A stretch of 13,576 bases of DNA from Amoebophrya sp. AT5.2 (lineage: Eukaryota > Sar > Dinophyceae > Syndiniales > Amoebophryaceae). Each line of letters begins with the position of its first letter. The stretch's first letter is position 1. Position numbers and translations under genes: made by a program. This document shows, piece by piece, positions 1 through 7,931 of this stretch. The notes below the pieces were generated by a model. That model had not been told where the DNA came from. It was given only the letters and a program-made list of their open reading frames with translations, and did no database searches. The DNA is taken from the NCBI GenBank assembly GCA_005223375.1, contig RXOD01005531.1, positions 1 to 13,576 on the forward strand. The letters are read 5' to 3'.

Positions 1-1
1 T

Positions 2-1075
2 AAAGAACAATTCCCGGAATGGGAACACAGCGTCAACATGCTGATGCGAGCCCTCGGCGTGTTGCCGCAGTGGATAACTTTAAGTGCCACCCCGGCCGAC
101 CAAATCGAGGACGCAAACCCAGCGCTTACAGCGGCGCAAGCGGAGAAGTACAGCGGCCTCGAGGCCTCCGCCGCGAAGGCGTTCCAGGGCCGCGCGAAGA
201 CGCTAACCACCAACGCCGGCACACTGACCTTCCTGGACAGTTTTCGGGCGATCAAGACCGAGTTCAACCGGCGCCAGCAAATCGACAAGATCCAAATTTT
301 TGATCAGCTGCAGACCGAGGTGTACGATCTCAAGGACGACCTGGAAATTTGGGCCTACAAGCAGTATGCCAAGTGCCGTTTGGTCGGAGAGCCGCTGCTG
401 CCCGTAAACAGGATCGAGATGCAGATGCAGTACATCATGTCGAATAAGCTGGACTCCTGCCTGGATGAAAAGATGGAAATCTACCGCAAAAGCATCGCAG
501 GTCTGCCGGGCGCGCAGCAGATGACCTGGACGCAAATGCTAAACGACTGCATCGATTACATCAAAAGCGGACAGGCGAAAAAGAAACAGGAAATCCAGGC
601 GATCGGGAGTATGGTGCAAGCGAACGGTGCCGGAGCTTTCAACGCGACCGGAACCACCGCAAACGCCAACATCTGCATGCCAGTGCCGGGAGACGCAAGC
701 GGCCTCGTGAGCACGTTGATGAATCAGAACACGATGATCATGGGCATGCTGATGCAGCAGAAGGGCGGAGGAGGTTACAACTCCAACGTCCAGCCCCCCG
801 CGAACCCCAACACCGCCAACAACCAGCCCGACAACCGGTGGTGCACTTACTGCCAAAAGCCGCGCCACACCTACGAGAACTGCCACAAAAGACAACGCCA
901 CGAGCAGCAGGCAGCAAACAAAGGAGGCGCGGCCGCGAAGGGAAACGGCGGAAAAGGCAACCACCACAACGGCCAGAAAAACGGCGGCGGCAAGAAGGGT
1001 GGAAAAGGCGGCAAGAAAGGGGGTAAGAAGGGCGGCAAAGGCGGCAAGAAGGGCGGCGTCATCCACCAGGGCTGA
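2..1075 (+). CDS. gag: Gag-like nucleocapsid protein of the copia element (5' partial)
   Basis: The frame is open to the left window edge; the first ATG is at 38, but codons before it are also open, so the true start is probably upstream. Gag would package element RNA into virus-like particles. The first two thirds look helical and polar, as in copia Gag. A CCHC zinc knuckle of the form CX2CX4HX4C lies at 842-883 (Cys 842, Cys 851, His 866, Cys 881), the classic RNA-binding signature. It is followed by a basic Gly/Lys tail (983-1057) built from GGK/GGKK units that should bind nucleic acid. The frame ends at TGA 1073-1075, just after this tail, where a Gag would naturally end. The same frame continues directly into pol. 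I identify Gag from the knuckle, the tail and the context, not from the N-terminal sequence. Confidence 0.85.
   Translation, partial: KEQFPEWEHSVNMLMRALGVLPQWITLSATPADQIEDANPALTAAQAEKYSGLEASAAKAFQGRAKTLTTNAGTLTFLDSFRAIKTEFNRRQQIDKIQIFDQLQTEVYDLKDDLEIWAYKQYAKCRLVGEPLLPVNRIEMQMQYIMSNKLDSCLDEKMEIYRKSIAGLPGAQQMTWTQMLNDCIDYIKSGQAKKKQEIQAIGSMVQANGAGAFNATGTTANANICMPVPGDASGLVSTLMNQNTMIMGMLMQQKGGGGYNSNVQPPANPNTANNQPDNRWCTYCQKPRHTYENCHKRQRHEQQAANKGGAAAKGNGGKGNHHNGQKNGGGKKGGKGGKKGGKKGGKGGKKGGVIHQG
983..1057 (+). repeat. Gly-Lys coding minisatellite at the Gag C-terminus
   Basis: Twenty-five consecutive codons encode only Gly and Lys, in GG/GGG and K/KK runs. The bases are imperfect tandem copies of a ggc-ggc-aag-aag type unit. 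The tract probably expands and contracts by slippage. As protein it is a basic nucleic-acid-binding tail beside the zinc knuckle. Confidence 0.8.
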
Positions 1076-1115
1076 GGTGATGACGACTGCTACGACACCA
1101 GGTGCAACCTGGGTG
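1073..1115 (+). promoter_or_regulatory. In-frame gag-pol TGA with downstream stem-loop, possible readthrough signal
   Basis: TGA at 1073-1075 is the only interruption between gag and pol, which are in the same frame; no ATG occurs in the pol frame between this stop and position 1154. The next codons are GGT GAT GAC. Twenty nucleotides later a hairpin can form: 1096-1102 (CACCAGG) pairs with 1108-1115 (CCTGGGTG, one bulged G) around the loop TGCAA. Gag-pol readthrough of a single stop is known in gammaretroviruses, where a downstream structure promotes it. Whether it occurs here is inference; a nonsense mutation in a single-ORF element is the alternative. Confidence 0.4.
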
Positions 1116-4100
1116 CTGAGTTCATCGGTGTTTCCGAAACCGATGGAGCAGATTTGATCTGCGAAGAAGCTGACCTTACCGACCTTTCGAGTGGTTTACA
1201 TTTTGGACTTTTGAACTCGAGTGGCTGTGCCGAGGGCACTTCAAAAAACGAAGGATTTGATACCGATGCGAATTTTTACCGTTTTCAGGAGGATGGAAGC
1301 AATTCAGGAGCCGAAAAATATGATGTATTTTCATGCGAAATCGATTCAACATTGGAGGTATTTCAGGTGCAAATAAATGCATCTTTTCGTGGTGCCGATG
1401 GCGCCTCTTCGTCGTCGTCTTCAAGCTCGAAAACCGAGCGACGCGACATAGATCTAGTCGACTCCGGGGCCTCGCATTTGGTAAGTCGAGAGCTCTCTGA
1501 CTTTGTCAGTTTCAGGCCGAACCCGGTCAAGATTTGCGGGGTCGACGGAGCATTAGGGGATTCTGCAACTCCGCCTAGGATAGGTCGTTTGAAGACCAAT
1601 CGATTGGGATACACGGTCGGCATCTACCACGGTCGATTGCCTGTGCGGCGTTTGTGCCCGACCAGCCCTCTCAACGCGTTGGGGTGGACAGTCGTTCTGG
1701 ACGCACCCCCGGCGAAATCGATGATCGTCTCACGCGTGGCGGACGTTAGCATCCCGATCGTGAACAACCCACCCGCGCTTCCGATTCTTCCGGATGATGC
1801 GCTGTACGCAAAAACCGGGGGGGGTTCCGACGATTCGAACTCTAGGAAGATCGCCGATTATGGCGACGAGCAGCTGATAAGCAGCCTTGTCACGATTGGC
1901 CGCAGTTTCTCGACGGACTGCTTGGCAGATTGCACCAAGAGACGCCGCGCCAACATAGAGCTGGCCGAGAATAGCATGAGTTTCCAGGCTGAAGCCTTGG
2001 CCGACTGCGTAGAAGATTTAGAAACGCTTGTCTACCTGAGCAAGCTCGACAGGCACAGGCGAAGAGGACGCATCCACATCCCGGGTGAGAAAATCTTCTG
2101 CCCTGAGTGTGCCTTGGCGAAGGGTGGTCGAAAGGGTTGCCGTGACGAGCGCCCACAGAAGTACATCGACCCCACGCCTTTGAAGCAGCTGGATTGTGAC
2201 TTTTGGGGCCCGGTGAAACCGTTGAGCCTCCGGGGCAATGCGTGGCTGTTGGTCTTCATCTGTCCAACGATTGCATACCCGTTCGTCTTTCCGCTGAAGA
2301 TAAAAGACCAGTGCTACGCAGTCGCAGAACAGCTTATAAAGAAGCTTCGCGCTAGCGATTCAAAGGACTTAACCGACAAAGTTGTCTGGTTCGTCCGCAG
2401 TGACAATGATCCACTCTTCCGGTCAAAGAAGTGGGAAACAACACTCCAAGAGCTCAGCGTTTTCTGGACGCACTCGGTGCCATACACTCCGCAAGAAAAT
2501 GGAGTCTGCGAGCGTTTCATGAATACCTTGGGTCCCGGTCTCAGGGCAATTTTGGTAGGCGTGGACCTCCGCTTGTGGGACTATGCGGCAGAGTATTTCG
2601 CCTGGACATGGGCCAGGATCAAGAGAAGAACCTACCGACGCGCCCCTCAATTCAATGGGAAGTCCCCCCATGAGGCGAGACGCTTGAAATCGTCGCTGCA
2701 AGCTGACCGGAAAATCTCACGCATTGAAGCCACAGAGCCCGATGAGTTAGACGATGCGACAACTGAGTTTGACAGCAAGATGCGAAGATTTGGCTGCCTA
2801 GCCTACTTCTTGAAGCAACCAGTCGAGGGCGTGAAGAAGTTAGTAGAGAAGTATGTCAAAGGCGTGTTTCTGGGCTACAACGACCAAAGCAGCTCCTATC
2901 TAGTAGGTAGCTATGTAAATGATGCACGAGTGGGGCATCAGAAAGGTGGGCTGCGATGGGCGGTCTACGAGACCCGTTGTGTGAAGTTCGTTGAAACCGT
3001 CCTGATTGACGACGTAAATTCTCTACGCCCCGGGTATTCGAAGGGAGTTGTCGTTGAGGACAGCCGGATCTTAGAGATGGTCAGTGGCTCGAAGGATGGC
3101 AGTTCGGTGGTCGACGCTGGCCAGCTGAGTGCTCCGAGCGCTGTCAATCCGGGTGGTTCTACCTCGACGAGTTCCGGGGGGGGTGAGTACACCTCCTCCC
3201 CGTTGGAAGTTGCATCAGGTGCAAAGGTGGAACAGCCGCTGCTGGCGATGCCAGATTCGGTTACGAAAAGTGACAAGAACGTCGGGTCGGGTGGTGCCCC
3301 AGTGCACCTTGAGAAAGCATCTCCTAGTAGCTCCGATGCCAGTGGGGACGTTGTAGGTCCGGGGGCCGAGGGTAGTGACGACAACTACACCTTTGACAGA
3401 AGCCCCGACGTGGAGTATGGTCGAAACAAAAAGAGGGGACGGCCAAAAGGGTCGAAAGACAAACAGCCAAGAAAACGGCGGACAAAGGCTGAAATCCAGC
3501 AGGATGAAGAATCCGAGGCCTTTCTCTTCGAAGTTGCCGAAGCGATTGAAGACTGCTTCTTCGTGCACACGATGGCCGATGACCTGGACGAGGGCGAGGT
3601 CGTTGAGGACGTTTGGTGCCAGCTGTCGGTCGGTCAGGCCGTCAGCGGTGAAGACGCGCCCCATTGGATCCAGGCCATCAACAAAGAGAAAACGAAGCTG
3701 GAAGCGTTTAAGACCTGGCGCAGCTGCACCGAGCAAGAGGAAAATTCTGCGAGGGGTGTGGTCCCGGTGGCCATTGTGCTCACGAGAAAGCGTGACGGCA
3801 CTTACAAGGCCCGCGCCGTTGTCCTTGGCAATCTCTACAAGCCTGGGCACGATTTTGAGGTCTACGCGCCGGTCGTCAGCTTTAGCGCCAGTCGATATCT
3901 GTTGGTCGACGCTGCAGCCGCTGGCGACTTCATCGAAATTTTCGACATCGATAATGCTTTTGTGCAGTCGCTGATCGATTCCGACATCTTCGTCCGTCTT
4001 CCCAAGATTTGGCGGGAAGATAATGACTCTGGACTTCGAAAGCTCGTGCGTGCGTTGTACGGCCTGCCGCAATCCCCCCGGCTTTGGGCCAAGCACTACG

Positions 4101-4711
4101 AAAGTCACTTACTCGCGCTAGGCTGGACGCAATCAGACGAAAAGGGACTTTGGCGCAAGCCGTCCATCGTCCAGGCGAGCAAGTTCCTCAAGCTGGGCGT
4201 GTATGTCGACGACAACACGGCCAGCGGGCCGGACAAGAAGGAGCTCCGGTCCGAGGTCCAGAAGGTGCTTACAAAGTTTCCGGGCAAGATCATTGACCCG
4301 AAACTGCACCCGGGTGGTGAGATTGAGTACGATTTGCTTGGGGCAGACGTCATCTACCACCGCGAGAACAGGACTTTGAAGTACAATATGTCGTCTTACA
4401 TCAAGGAAAAACTTTGCAAAAAGTTCAGGCTCGAGGGTTGCAGGCCGGTTGACTCGCCGACCTTTCCCGAGTCGTGTTTGTACGATGAAACAAGTCCCGA
4501 ATCCAACTTCCCGCTGCGAGAAGCGGTTGGCGCGTTACAGTGGTTAGTCACTGTCTGTCGCCCCGATGTGGCTGCTCCGGTCAATTGCTTGGCCAAAGTC
4601 ACAGGAAAGAAAGTCACGAAGGTGATTGCCAACTGCGCCAAGAAAGTAATGCGCTATTTGATCTGCACGCCCGAGGTGGGTCTGTTGTACTCGCCCGAGA
4701 ACGAGGAATAG
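1076..4711 (+). CDS. pol: Copia Pol: protease, integrase, reverse transcriptase
   Basis: There is no usable ATG at the start, so translation probably needs readthrough of the TGA at 1073. A roughly 125-codon leader with a Ser run precedes the aspartic protease motif DSGAS (1460-1474). The integrase zinc-binding region has His at 2054 and 2075 and the Cys pair at 2099 and 2108 (CPEC). The catalytic core has Asp 2198 (in DFWGP), Asp 2402 (in RSDND) and Glu 2510 (in NGVCER), with exactly 35 residues between the last two, the D35E spacing. A long Ser/Gly/acidic linker holds a basic AT-hook segment (3428-3487). RT motif A is FDIDNAF (catalytic Asp 3944) and motif C is YVDD (4202-4213). Every catalytic residue I looked for is present. 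TAG at 4709 ends the frame before RNase H. Confidence 0.92.
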   Translation, partial: GDDDCYDTRCNLGAEFIGVSETDGADLICEEADLTDLSSGLHFGLLNSSGCAEGTSKNEGFDTDANFYRFQEDGSNSGAEKYDVFSCEIDSTLEVFQVQINASFRGADGASSSSSSSSKTERRDIDLVDSGASHLVSRELSDFVSFRPNPVKICGVDGALGDSATPPRIGRLKTNRLGYTVGIYHGRLPVRRLCPTSPLNALGWTVVLDAPPAKSMIVSRVADVSIPIVNNPPALPILPDDALYAKTGGGSDDSNSRKIADYGDEQLISSLVTIGRSFSTDCLADCTKRRRANIELAENSMSFQAEALADCVEDLETLVYLSKLDRHRRRGRIHIPGEKIFCPECALAKGGRKGCRDERPQKYIDPTPLKQLDCDFWGPVKPLSLRGNAWLLVFICPTIAYPFVFPLKIKDQCYAVAEQLIKKLRASDSKDLTDKVVWFVRSDNDPLFRSKKWETTLQELSVFWTHSVPYTPQENGVCERFMNTLGPGLRAILVGVDLRLWDYAAEYFAWTWARIKRRTYRRAPQFNGKSPHEARRLKSSLQADRKISRIEATEPDELDDATTEFDSKMRRFGCLAYFLKQPVEGVKKLVEKYVKGVFLGYNDQSSSYLVGSYVNDARVGHQKGGLRWAVYETRCVKFVETVLIDDVNSLRPGYSKGVVVEDSRILEMVSGSKDGSSVVDAGQLSAPSAVNPGGSTSTSSGGGEYTSSPLEVASGAKVEQPLLAMPDSVTKSDKNVGSGGAPVHLEKASPSSSDASGDVVGPGAEGSDDNYTFDRSPDVEYGRNKKRGRPKGSKDKQPRKRRTKAEIQQDEESEAFLFEVAEAIEDCFFVHTMADDLDEGEVVEDVWCQLSVGQAVSGEDAPHWIQAINKEKTKLEAFKTWRSCTEQEENSARGVVPVAIVLTRKRDGTYKARAVVLGNLYKPGHDFEVYAPVVSFSASRYLLVDAAAAGDFIEIFDIDNAFVQSLIDSDIFVRLPKIWREDNDSGLRKLVRALYGLPQSPRLWAKHYESHLLALGWTQSDEKGLWRKPSIVQASKFLKLGVYVDDNTASGPDKKELRSEVQKVLTKFPGKIIDPKLHPGGEIEYDLLGADVIYHRENRTLKYNMSSYIKEKLCKKFRLEGCRPVDSPTFPESCLYDETSPESNFPLREAVGALQWLVTVCRPDVAAPVNCLAKVTGKKVTKVIANCAKKVMRYLICTPEVGLLYSPENEE
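3428..3487 (+). other. AT-hook-like basic segment in the integrase-RT linker
   Basis: The translation contains KKRGRPKGSKDK followed by a second basic cluster PRKRRTK. The RGRP core at 3434-3445 is the consensus of the AT-hook, a minor-groove DNA-binding motif. The two clusters also fit a bipartite nuclear localisation signal. In Ty1/copia elements the region after the integrase core carries nuclear-import and target-choice signals, so this is a sensible place for such a motif. Its function here is inferred. Confidence 0.6.
4709..4711 (+). other. In-frame TAG between RT and RNase H
   Basis: The frame is open on both sides and the downstream protein resumes in the same frame with recognisable RNase H. 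The TAG falls in the connection region, not at a domain boundary where termination would make sense. A single-base change from GAG, AAG or CAG would produce it. The simplest reading is an inactivating nonsense mutation; suppression or editing is possible but unsupported. Confidence 0.75.
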
Positions 4712-5344
4712 TTCAAGCAGATTTATGGCAGCATGCTGGAAAAAGGAAAGAAGTTGAAGGACTGGAATCTGTTCACAGACGCTTCTTTTGCGTCGTGCTT
4801 CATCACGCTGAAAAGCACCAGTGGTGGGATACTCTACTACAGGGGAGTTCCTATCATGTGGAAGATGGCGAGACAGACCATCCGAACCGGGTCTACTTTC
4901 GAGTCCGAGTTCGTTGCCGCTTCAGACGGCTTGATCATGTCCGAATCCGCGTCGTTCAAGGGATTTTTAGAAAACAAGGAACCGCCAGAAGACCTCTGGA
5001 TCGACAACATGACCGCCAAACGCGTCGCACAGACCCCCGGTGACGCTTTGAGGCCGCGCAGCAGGCATGTCGCGCTCCGGTATCACAAGGTCTGCGACTT
5101 GTGCGATAAAATCAACTTCTGCCCCACTGAGCACATGAAGGCTGACTGCCTAACGAAAAACAACGTGCCGCGCGAAGTCCGGGATCATGTGTTTTACCAC
5201 AATCCCGAGATGTACAATAAGCGCAAGCTTTCGAAGCGAAAGGCAGAAGAAGAAGAAACCTCCATCGAGACCGCCAGTGCGCATTTTGCGCTTGTTGGCT
5301 TGTCGTTTGTCGGCCTTGTCGGCGACATCGATTTTGAAATCTAG
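4712..5344 (+). CDS. pol: Copia RNase H domain, continuation of Pol after TAG
   Basis: This stretch continues the Pol frame; its first ATG is at 4733. It is the Ty1/copia type RNase H, which degrades RNA in RNA:DNA hybrids during reverse transcription. The catalytic acidic residues are visible in order: Asp 4778 in FTDAS, Glu 4901 in STFESEF, Asp 5003 in WIDN, and Asp 5144 in KADCLTK (the counterpart of the family's LADxxTK). About 50 residues follow, including a Lys/Arg- and Glu-rich patch, up to TAG 5342-5344. The domain itself appears intact, but the TAG at 4709 would separate it from RT. Alone it could be made only by readthrough or internal initiation. Confidence 0.88.
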   Translation, partial: FKQIYGSMLEKGKKLKDWNLFTDASFASCFITLKSTSGGILYYRGVPIMWKMARQTIRTGSTFESEFVAASDGLIMSESASFKGFLENKEPPEDLWIDNMTAKRVAQTPGDALRPRSRHVALRYHKVCDLCDKINFCPTEHMKADCLTKNNVPREVRDHVFYHNPEMYNKRKLSKRKAEEEETSIETASAHFALVGLSFVGLVGDIDFEI

Positions 5345-5490
5345 GACCAGGCTTAGGGACTCAGGGCCCCTCCGGGCGATTTACGCCGTAGCCATTTTGT
5401 TGGCATCAGGATAGGTCTTTCTGCATCGTGATCCTGCAATTTTCTTGCGGGTGATTTTAGACGCGATTTTTCAAAAACGGCTTCGCTCTT
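5345..5490 (+). other. Untranslated tail between pol stop and polypurine tract
   Basis: These 146 nt lie between the end of Pol and the G-run. No ORF of note is present. Internal 3' untranslated sequence of this kind is normal in LTR elements. Confidence 0.5.
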
Positions 5491-5501
5491 GGGGGGGGGA
5501 A
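5491..5501 (+). other. Polypurine tract (plus-strand primer)
   Basis: Nine G residues followed by AA lie immediately before a TG dinucleotide. A purine run just inside the 3' LTR is where plus-strand DNA synthesis is primed in LTR elements. The position after pol and the abrupt TG start support the call. Confidence 0.65.
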
Positions 5502-5897
5502 TGTCAGCACAGCTCGTAAGACCGTGCTTGTTCCACCAGTACGACCCTGGACATTCGTCCCAGTTTCTGCCGTCGTCCTGGTTTCGTCGTAGCGCGTTGA
5601 AGCGCTTAGCGGTCGCATTTCCAATGCCACCGATCATGCACCACCTTACGCTATTCGCTCCATCCTCCTGATACTTCAACGCATCGAATTGGACCGACCA
5701 CGATGAACGTAGTCGGCTAGTGACGTGATTGCATCCGCTTGCTGTGGTGCAATTCCTTGCTGTTTGGACATCTTCTACGACCGCTCGTGCGCTGAACACG
5801 ACTAGGATCCGTGTTCCACTTCTCATCTCGTCTGCTACTTCGAGCGAGGTCGTGAGAGTTCCAACACTTTCTTACTCTAACTCTTACGCTGACCCCA
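5502..5897 (+). repeat. Probable 3' LTR, right end tentative
   Basis: It starts with TG directly after the polypurine tract. The bases GTCAGC at 5503-5508 are mirrored by GCTGAC at 5888-5893, a short terminal inverted repeat of the type that ends LTRs, and a CA follows at 5896-5897. That gives an LTR of about 390 bp, a usual size for copia. The 5' LTR is outside the window, so the boundaries cannot be confirmed. I could not verify a target-site duplication. Confidence 0.4.
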
Positions 5898-7183
5898 GAA
5901 GTAGAACTTGAAAGAAATGAAAGGGAAAATAAATCAATGCGGTCGCTCAATTGAAAGCATTTTCATACATCCGTCCTCCGAAGCCAAAGTGAATCAACCA
6001 TAAGTGCCACACCTACAACTCATTGATTCTCTCAATTCTTGTGGTAACTAAGTGACGACGTCTCTTTCTTTGCCATTTGCCGCGATTCTCGATATTAAGG
6101 ACACAATAAGGTTTTATCGCTCAGCCTCCGAAACGCGACGCGCTCCTGCTTCCTACAAACGTCACGCGCAGAGAGAGTGGCTCTCTGAATAAAGTAAGTG
6201 CCTCCTTGTTTGGAATTCATGGGGCGAAATCTATCACATCGACAAGCATTTGATACTTATCAACGACCAGCCAGGACGATGAAAACGATGTGCATTGTCT
6301 CTCATTTTCCTGGCTTCGCTTGCATCTGCGTCTGACGATCGAAAAAAAAAGTGCAAACGCCGGGTGCTCGAATCACCTTCATTCGGCTCTCGGCGTCGGC
6401 CTAAAACGCTTGAACACTCGGCTGCTCTTATCCCCCTTGCCCGGAGCGTCATCTTGCCGAAAATCGACAACCTGCGTCTGCGACTGCGACTGGTTCCTCC
6501 GATTGTGCAAAACTAGCGTACAACAAGAATGAAAACGCCATAGATACATTCATGAAAACTTTCTTGATTCCATGTCCAGGTGGGGCCGCCAACGTGATGA
6601 GTATTGCTTCTGCGACGCTCTTGGTGAGTGGTTACCGCTGTGAGCTGGGGCAAAAACAAAGTAGGTTGCGTCAGGGGGGCCTGCTCAAGAACACGCTTGC
6701 AAAGTCTTACGAATGATTCCGGGGTAGTGGTAGACGTTTGTCTCGTGTCCTCCGAGGACGAGGAGAACCAATCTGTATGTCCGTCACACAGAATTGACCC
6801 TACAAAACAAGCGAGCTCCACTACGTGCTGTCGAGACAGACATTGTTATTGTTTGATCATAAAGGCAAGCCCCGTCCTATTCCTCGTCGACCGTTAGTTC
6901 CTTATTGTACTAGTCGCACGCCCACGCGCGCCAGGTCGACGCTTTTCATCGATCACGTCTCTGTGTTCCCCTCCTCCAGGGGCCGTTCGGGAGCGGCCTC
7001 AATCACCATCCTTGCTTCCCGATTCATCATTGAGTCTCGCTTCCAACTGGCTTCCTCCCTCGTCTAACTATTTTTGTTTCCAAATCTTCAGCCACCCTCT
7101 ACAAGTGTGAATTTTATCTGAGCCAGTTGGGCGGCACTGTCGCAACCTCCTTGGCTTTTCACCCTCACCCACTTAGTCCATCA
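5898..7183. other. No recognisable gene
   Basis: About 1.3 kb between the presumed LTR end and the stop codon of the BART gene. Open frames here are 100 residues or fewer, and their translations match no family I know. Part of the right end (about 7060-7183) should be the 3' untranslated region of the BART gene. A purine run (9 A) lies near 6341. No tRNA fold or repeat array was seen. Confidence 0.5.
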
Positions 7184-7931
7184 CTAGCACAAGGTTTCCT
7201 CGCAGTCTGACTCCTCCATTTCGCCGACGTATTCGACCATAAACTCCATGAACGCCTGGTACTCTGTACTCGCAATGAAGGCCTTGATCAACCGCTTGCA
7301 CTCCCGCGCCAGCGGGGCCTTGTTGGCGGATTCTGTTGTAATCGAAGGGACGCGTTGTATTTTATCTTTAAATGCTTTCAATGTGCTAGTGCCTCCCGTT
7401 CTCGAGCTGTGTTTGCGGCGCCCGCAGCCGCAACATAGATCCGCTGCAAAAGCAACAAAAACAAAGCGCAGATACGCTACCGCGTCAACGCCAACAACAC
7501 ATCATGAGAGACATAAAGTAGGTACTTTTGTCTTTCTCCGTTCCCTCTGTTCCTTCTCCGCCCTCTTCGTCGCTTTCTACCAGCAGAAACTGGTCGATGG
7601 TCGCTTCGAATTCGTCCTCTTTGAATCTCCGCGAGTGGCAGAAATCCGCCAACGACTTTTCCACGTCCCGACGGAAGACGCCAAACAAATCGTAGTAGCG
7701 GTGCCGGTGCGTCTCGAAATTCTGGCTCGCGACCTGCTCGTTGATGAGCCGCTTAAACTCCATCCCGTAGCTGTCCGCGAAGGACTGCAACGCGTCCGAG
7801 AAATCGCCCTCCAAGTAGGTGTTGATCATCGGCAGAAAAGTGTCCATGTCGACGATCCCCATCGTCTTGATCTTCGACAGATCCTTGGCCGGTGGCCCGC
7901 CGCCTGAGCTGGCTGGTGGCGCCGCTGACAT
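7184..7931 (-). CDS. BART-domain (ARL2-binding-like) protein, two exons
   Basis: Exon 1 is 7526-7931 (ATG at 7931-7929) and exon 2 is 7184-7443 (stop TAG 7186-7184), joined across an 82-nt intron in phase 1, giving 221 residues. After a Pro/Gly/Ala-rich start, exon 1 resembles the N-terminal helices of the BART domain (pattern TYLEGDFSDALQSF, then HRYYDLFGVFRRDVEKSL and a Phe-rich helix). Exon 2 encodes a matching C-terminal helix (CKRLIKAFIASTEYQAFMEF). BART domains of ARL2BP and CFAP36 bind the small GTPases ARL2/ARL3, often in cilia; that role here is inference. An acidic Glu/Gly insert sits at the exon junction. The donor is A|GTACCTAC and the acceptor TTTTGCAG|CG. A second acceptor, GGGAG|GC, would keep the same phase but shorten the protein. 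The acidic C-terminus ends EESDCEETLC. Confidence 0.72.
7444..7525 (-). other. Intron of the BART-domain gene (82 nt)
   Basis: It reads GTACCTACTT at the donor and TTGCTTTTGCAG at the acceptor. The flanking phases agree (one base of the split codon on the left, two on the right). Reading straight through hits a stop 13 codons after the donor. This acceptor has a pyrimidine-rich tract, unlike the PP2A introns. The alternative in-phase acceptor (GGGAG|GC, further into exon 2) cannot be excluded. Confidence 0.65.

Larger units (their letters stand above)
1..5897 (+). mobile_element. Ty1/copia LTR retrotransposon, 5' end outside the window
   Basis: The domain order Gag zinc knuckle, aspartic protease, integrase, reverse transcriptase, RNase H is diagnostic of Ty1/copia (Pseudoviridae-type) elements; Ty3/gypsy elements carry integrase last. 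All domains share one reading frame from position 2 to 5344, with no frameshift and only two in-frame stops (1073 TGA, 4709 TAG), so the copy looks young. The 5' LTR, primer-binding site and Gag start lie left of the window. At the right, a G-rich polypurine tract is followed by a TG dinucleotide, as at the start of a 3' LTR. The right end (near 5893-5897) is tentative because the partner LTR cannot be compared. The element is transcribed toward the oppositely oriented BART-domain gene. Confidence 0.9.

Noticed and set aside
203..1066. Long minus-strand frames across gag
   Set aside because: Shadow frames of the GC-rich gag coding strand; translations are Val/Leu/Ala or Pro/Phe low complexity.
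3215..4108. 297-codon minus-strand frame across pol
   Set aside because: Antisense shadow of the integrase-RT region, whose plus-strand frame carries all the conserved motifs.
6279..6516. Signal-peptide-like run (LSLIFLASLASAS) after two nearby ATGs
   Set aside because: The ATGs are in a different frame from the hydrophobic run and a TGA at 6280 closes that frame; it would need a frameshift.
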